From NCBI GenBank assembly GCA_916613615.1, contig OU744731.1, forward strand, positions 11,786,726 through 11,850,725: a stretch of DNA of 64,000 nt, in the 5' to 3' direction. Both the position numbers and the translations under genes were made by a program. The stretch comes from Steromphala cineraria (Eukaryota > Mollusca > Gastropoda > Trochida > Trochidae). The notes under the pieces were generated by a model. The model was not told the DNA's origin. It did not search any database and worked only from the letters and a program-made list of their open reading frames with translations. Each line of letters begins with the position of its first letter. The first letter of the stretch is position 1. This document shows positions 59,087 through 64,000 of this stretch, in pieces.

Positions 59087-61990
59087 TTATAGGATGCTTT
59101 CTGTTTTACGTTTTCTTGCATTCTTTGTTTTTGATTTGTTCTTCTTCCTTTGTTTTGTCTTGGTGACTTTTGACTTCCTCCCTTTTCTTTTGTTTCCTTT
59201 TTGTTTCCTTCTTCTTTGTTTCCTACCTTTTCTCTTACCTTTTCTATTTGTATTCCTTTTGTTAGTTTTCTTCTTGCTAGGTTTTCTACAGGAAGGTGGC
59301 GTTTTGCAAGAAAGGTCATGTTTGAACAACATTTCCCCCTTCTTCCTCATAGACCTTTTTAGACATCTCAGAAGGTACCCTACTTTACGAAGTGTCTCAA
59401 GTTCAAAGGAGAAAACGTTTGATCTATTCACAGTGCTCGTTTTCAATGAATTGAGACTGATGTTCATTTGGGACTCATTCTCGCTTTTGGATCTATTTAG
59501 CAATCTGCAGAGAACTTCACGTATTTTGGCAGCTTGTGCAAGTTGTTTATTAGCTGATTTCTTTGCTTTTGCTTCTAGACGTAGTTGCTTTTTGGCATTC
59601 ATGACCCAATCTAGATTGTTGTATAGCGCTTCGATGACAGTGGACGCGTTCTGCACCTAGGAAAGAAATTGCATTTATAACATTAAACTCGATTTCTGAA
59701 AACCGTCAGTGAGGATTTAACTTGTATTTAGTTGTTTAAAATAGCTATCGAAAATAAATTAGGAGGTGACAGAAAACGTACCTAAACATGTTAGGCATCT
59801 ACATGTCCAATCCTATCGGTAGCAACCTTCAAAGTTCAATGCTATGCAACTGTTAAAATACGAAGGTTATGATTGAACTTTTAATAGAGTTAATTGTTTT
59901 GAGAGAATGAGTTATTGTTTTACCCCGCTTGGGCAATATTTCCGCCATTAGCGGCGTAAAATGTTAGAAAGAGCTTTTGAATCACTTGCAATCATGACGA
60001 CAATTGTACCTGAACATGGTCTAACATACATGTCTAAACCTACCGGTAGCAACATAATTTTGTTTTGAAAATTGTCACTTTGTCTTGGCCTATACATTCA
60101 CGTTGAAATAATTTACCAAAACATCTGCCTCAGCTTCATATCAACTTCCCATTTCCCATAATATATGTTACCAGAATTTGATGACATTAAAGCACGTCTT
60201 AAACTAAGTACAGGTACCATATAGTTATCACAGCAGCATTATATGAGCATCATTTTTGGATGACGACCTAAACGCGTCTATAATGAATGAACAATGTTGT
60301 TTAAAGTCACTGGAATACACCAACTATTCGCGTTTACAAGAAATGCAAAGATATTTACTTTTCACTAAAGATCAACACACCTGTAATCTTAAGTAAAGAT
60401 TGTGAAGACAATATGTACGTTACACCAGAAGATGAAACTTTAATGTTGCAGTAACGCACCATGTATAAAGGCAAATCTTAAGATTTTGCATATAGCCCTA
60501 CAAACTCAAATGAGTTTGTAGAACAGTTTGTACACTGTGTATAGAACATTATTGAATATGCAGATTTCAACGTCTGTTACCATTCAAATGATTATAATTA
60601 ATCAAACAACATCACACTTTCCACAAACGATTTTCAGCAAAAGCGATTTTTTGGTATTTTACATCCCTTGTCATCGGCCGTCTCATATTTTGCTGACCTG
60701 ACATTGGCAAGTTTAGCTCTAAAAGGTGGAGAGTGCCTTTAAAGGGGCAGTAGCACGTTTTTAGAGGGAATATAAGGTGATGTCAGGAAAATGAAAATAA
60801 ATGGTTCCAATTGAAAGGCAATGTATTCAAACCAAATGGAGCAGTAATAATTCAAATATATAATGTAAAGTTTAGCCATGCGATTCCTTTTCTTACACAA
60901 AATGAATTAAAGGTGTTCACACAAAAATGGCCGCCAATGGATTTTAGGTAAATCTTCATACTTTGTTCTCTGACTATGATTGATTGGCTTGTGTAATGAG
61001 ATTTTTGACACTATCAAAGTAATACATTTAGCGTTAACATACAATTATAAGTGAAATTTTTTAAATATAAAATTCTCAAAAAACGTGCTACTGCCCCTTT
61101 AAAGCATACTACACGAGTACAGCAGGAATACATTTTTTTAGACTCAATCCGCGTACCTTGCATCGGTCCTCGGTGAATACGTTTGCCTCCTTATAATAAC
61201 TTTCGGGTTCCTAAAACATAATAATAGATTATTTATTATTAGTAGTATAATTTGTTTCTTCATATAAATTATATAAGTGTCATGGAAATAAGAAAACAAC
61301 ATTAATTTTTAAATTTCTTTAGTACACGATTATGTAATATTTAAATTCCCAAGTCAGACTAACTGGTGCATATCTAACAACCATAAATGGGCCATTTAAA
61401 TCAGTCAGTCAGTAGAAGTATATCCGGGAGAGTGACTAGAGCATATTTTCTTGTGAATCGACATCGTTAACATGATATGTTTTATCAAATTTACCAGTAA
61501 TTTGTTGTGTTTCTTCAGTGCCCTTCGTAAACTCTTAACAAGGGAAAGGTCGCTTTTTCGTGTAACGTCGCCAGGTAATGTGCAGGTTGATGTTAAAGTG
61601 ACTGCAAAATGAAAATATATGTAAAATTAACAAATTAATTAATATATTTTACGCTTGCCACATCAAAAAGTCTTAACATTTTGATATAATCAATGTGTAA
61701 TATAAATGTTATATTTCGTAACCAATACGTTAACAAGTAATGTTATTCTAAATCTAAGGCCTTTGATCTTGAATAAATAACAAACTAGTATTCATAAACA
61801 CTCACAAAATGACCAAACCTCATTTTACAGTTAAATCGACATACATAAATGAGTATAAATGAAAACAATATTTTCAAAAGAATTCAAGTCTATCTAAATT
61901 ATCATAACTTATAAGGGGGAACATTCATGAAATAAACTTACTGATATTCATCATCACGTAGAAATACAATATCATTTTGGTCATTTTCAT
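59087..61990 (-). CDS. Candidate secreted four-helix cytokine-like protein B, 4 exons, 259 aa
   Basis: Exons on the minus strand: 61990-61942 (ATG, 49 bp), 61601-61495, 61210-61157, 59656-59087 (stop). Introns are GT/AG (gtaagt/gcag, gtaaat/ttag, gtacgc/ctag) with phases 1, 0, 0, the same as gene A, and the joined frame is open. The N-terminus MKMTKMILYFYVMMNIITLT is a signal sequence split by intron 1. Predicted helices: SDLSLVKSLRRALKKHNKLL (33-52, end of exon 2), VIEALYNNLDWVMNAKKQLR (about 76-96), KQLAQAAKIREVLCRLLNRS (about 106-125), FSFELETLRKVGYLLRCLKR (about 152-171). Exon 3 is a short linker with one Cys (YYKEANVFTEDRCK). Several N-x-S/T sites precede the last helix. The last 75 or so residues are almost pure Lys/Arg/Asn/Gly/Ser. 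Intron 3 (1.5 kb) hosts MITE copy 9. No named domain recognised; family call is by architecture. Confidence 0.7.
60738..61103. mobile_element. TTAA-targeting MITE, copy 9 (best preserved, 366 bp)
   Basis: TTAA on both sides, TIRs AGGGGCAGTAGCACGTTTTT and AAAAACGTGCTACTGCCCCT. Lies inside intron 3 of gene B. The outer sequence TTAAAGGGG fits the TTAAAGGRR end known for T2-type MITEs of the Kolobok superfamily. Confidence 0.9.
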
Positions 61991-62032
61991 CTGCATTTCA
62001 GTTTTAGTTTGAAAATGCATGCATCGTGTGAT

Positions 62033-62061
62033 GCTTTTATACTGATGAAATTGAAATTTCC
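62033..62061 (-). promoter_or_regulatory. TATA box and ISRE/kappaB-like cluster of gene B
   Basis: TATAAAAG (minus strand, 62041-62034) lies about 44 bp upstream of the ATG. Immediately upstream, 62047-62056 on the plus strand is GAAATTGAAA, a full match to the IRF-binding ISRE core GAAANNGAAA. It overlaps GAAATTTCC (62053-62061), a kappaB-like half-site. Distances are compact, as in inducible cytokine promoters. Confidence 0.5.
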
Positions 62062-63206
62062 TTTCTATCTATAATTAGTGTGTAACATGTGACACCTTAA
62101 TAACTGTTTCACATGGAAGAGTGGTCTAACAAACTAAACAACAATTTCGGATTTTCAGCATTGTTTCATCTCCTAATAATTTAACATTTATTTGACCAGT
62201 AAACTGTTTACAATAGCCTTGATGGCTACCGGTTTCATAGCAACATCTTAAATTTATGGGATTTGAAGTTTACCCTACAAACTATGGGGCTATGAATATT
62301 CATATTTCCTTAACACTGTTTGTCTAAGACTAAATACGTTCGTAAGTGGTTATTGTTTTTCAATGGATGTTGATGAAACTGGAATTAAGATTTCAACTTT
62401 TGAATTTATCAGATGTCGACGAATTCCTTCCTTTCATACAATAGAATGTCCATATCGGTTCGGGTTTCGAATCCAACTGTGGTTCTTGAACTTTGTACGC
62501 TGAGGATCGGATGAACTCTACATTGTCATCCTTTCTTGTTCCACAGGTCTTAGTCAGACATTGCTTACAAGGTTCACTTCAATGAATTTCCAACTTGGTC
62601 CATAGACTTTTCCCTTGCAATAAGTCAAACATGTTTTACAACCATCGGATACAAATGATCTCCTTAGAAGTATAACCGGCATAAAGCACACTATATGAAA
62701 TGGATACAATTTTATGACTGTTTCACGTTTTCAATGACCAATGTTATGGTTTACACTTACACTCACGTAAATTATTTACTGTGGTGTATATATCCTCCAT
62801 CCAAATGGTATTTTTATCAAGCTTTGATATGCCATCATTTTGCTTCCATAGTATCTGATGTATCATTTTTAATGAAATTCATCTAAAGGTTTTCATTAAA
62901 AATAGATTTAGTTTAATCAACATCAAATATAATTTTCGTTACATTTAATCTTAATCCGGGTAAATATCGAAACTGTTCACACATTAATACAATTATTCTA
63001 TTTGATAGGAGCGATAAATCAGCAAAACGTGACAGAGGTTTCTAAATACTTTGTCTGCTTTGACCAAGTGTAAATCTGAAACATTGTCATGTTCACTTCA
63101 ACACAAAGAACGACACTTACATTTCAGCCACTTTTACTATCCTTGCAAATCTATCAAATATAAGTGTCAATCGTGTGCATTCAAACTAGGCTAGGTATTG
63201 ATTAAC

Positions 63207-63210
<4 letters not shown>
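62062..63210. other. No recognised gene
   Basis: Upstream flank of gene B; non-coding, chance ORF at 62695-62886. Confidence 0.4.

Positions 63211-63269
<59 letters not shown>
63211..63269. repeat. (AT)n microsatellite
   Basis: About 28 AT dinucleotides in a row. Shorter AT runs at 63443-63462 and a TATA/TG run at 63588-63617 follow. Confidence 0.95.
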
Positions 63270-63271
<2 letters not shown>

Positions 63272-64000
63272 TGTAAAAGTTAAATGTTCATGGTTTATGT
63301 ATTAAAAATTACGTCCCTTGTCATTGTTAACGCTATACCATTAGCAACACAATGTATAAGTTACCCTGATGATCACTATGTTGTGAAACCGGTTGGTAAT
63401 GAACTTATATGAAGACCAATCTTCAGTTTGTTATTTTTAAAGAATATATATATATATATATACACACAAAGTTCACAATCATAGATTGTCAGGTCCAACT
63501 CTCAGGTATTGAAATATATAAAAAAAGTTCGAAGTTAAAAGTAATGATCCATTAATTTTAATGGCTAGCGCTTTCAGCTTTACAAGCATATATATATGTG
63601 TGTGTGTGTGTGTGTGTCCTGTTTATAAAACATTTTTGACAAATTATCAAATATAAGATGAACATTTGTGAACAGCTTGTGATAATTTTTCTTCGCACTC
63701 TCAATTGTAATTTGCTTTTACATTTTGTACTTCAAAGTTATTCAAAAGAAGAATGCCCAATGTTACAACCCAAATGATCGATTGATTTACAAATAATTTA
63801 TTCAGTTAAGAAAGGGATTAAAGATAAACTGCTACCAAGTGTTATATGTAATTCTAATGAATTTAATATATTTGTGTATAATGACATACGAGTCATGAGA
63901 ATTATACGGTATAGAAATGATAGAGAAATCTTTCACTCAAAACTGCGTTTAACAGGACATATCCCGCGTGGAAGATCAAGCGATCTGACAATGCTATGAT
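63270..64000. other. No recognised gene
   Basis: Non-coding apart from the short microsatellites noted. Confidence 0.4.

Noticed and set aside
59094..59660. 188-codon plus-strand ORF rich in Phe and Leu
   Set aside because: Exact antisense of exon 4 of gene B; the Lys/Arg codons read backwards give Phe/Leu. The minus strand has splice sites, signal peptide and promoter.

Overview
This is AT-rich animal nuclear DNA, most likely from a mollusc and probably a bivalve. The evidence is spliced genes with GT/AG introns, many decayed non-LTR retrotransposons, tRNA-derived SINEs whose 3' part resembles molluscan SINE tails, and many short DNA transposons. There are no rRNA genes, intact tRNAs, CRISPR arrays or prokaryotic operons. 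The species call is inference.

Layout. 1-25 kb is a transposon graveyard. It holds several fragments of one LINE group that ends in (TCTG)n tails, a 32-bp minisatellite next to an array of heat-shock-element-like palindromes, a nearly complete L2/CR1-like LINE (8.3-11.5 kb), a 1.27-kb element with terminal inverted repeats (TIRs), a MULE transposase fragment, a poly(A) LINE with a clear target-site duplication, and a 761-bp element with 80-bp near-perfect TIRs. 25-36 kb holds a second heat-shock-element array, two palindromic MITEs, a 21-bp minisatellite, a possible relic of a cytokine-like gene (31.4-32.2 kb) and otherwise featureless DNA. 36-62 kb holds the only two convincing host genes, both on the minus strand, among nine copies of one TTAA-targeting MITE family, plus SINEs, a Tc1/mariner-like MITE and a LINE with a 13-bp target-site duplication. 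62-64 kb is non-coding with AT microsatellites.

The two host genes (37402-39697 and 59087-61990) have almost no sequence similarity to each other but are built the same way. Each has four exons and intron phases 1-0-0. The first intron splits the signal peptide after 11 or 16 codons. Exon 2 carries a putative first amphipathic helix, exon 3 is a short Cys-containing linker, and exon 4 carries three further helices followed by a strongly Lys/Arg-rich tail. This resembles vertebrate long-chain helical cytokine genes (IL-6, G-CSF, EPO), whose first intron is phase 1 inside the signal peptide and whose other introns are phase 0. Both genes have a TATA box. One has a perfect kappaB-type 9-mer 24 bp upstream of it; the other has an ISRE-type GAAANNGAAA overlapping a kappaB-like half-site. 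I interpret them as candidate secreted four-helix cytokine-like proteins of an undescribed, fast-evolving family, with two decayed relatives nearby (31.4-32.2 and 42.0-43.0 kb). No homology search was possible, so this is a structural and gene-architecture argument only.
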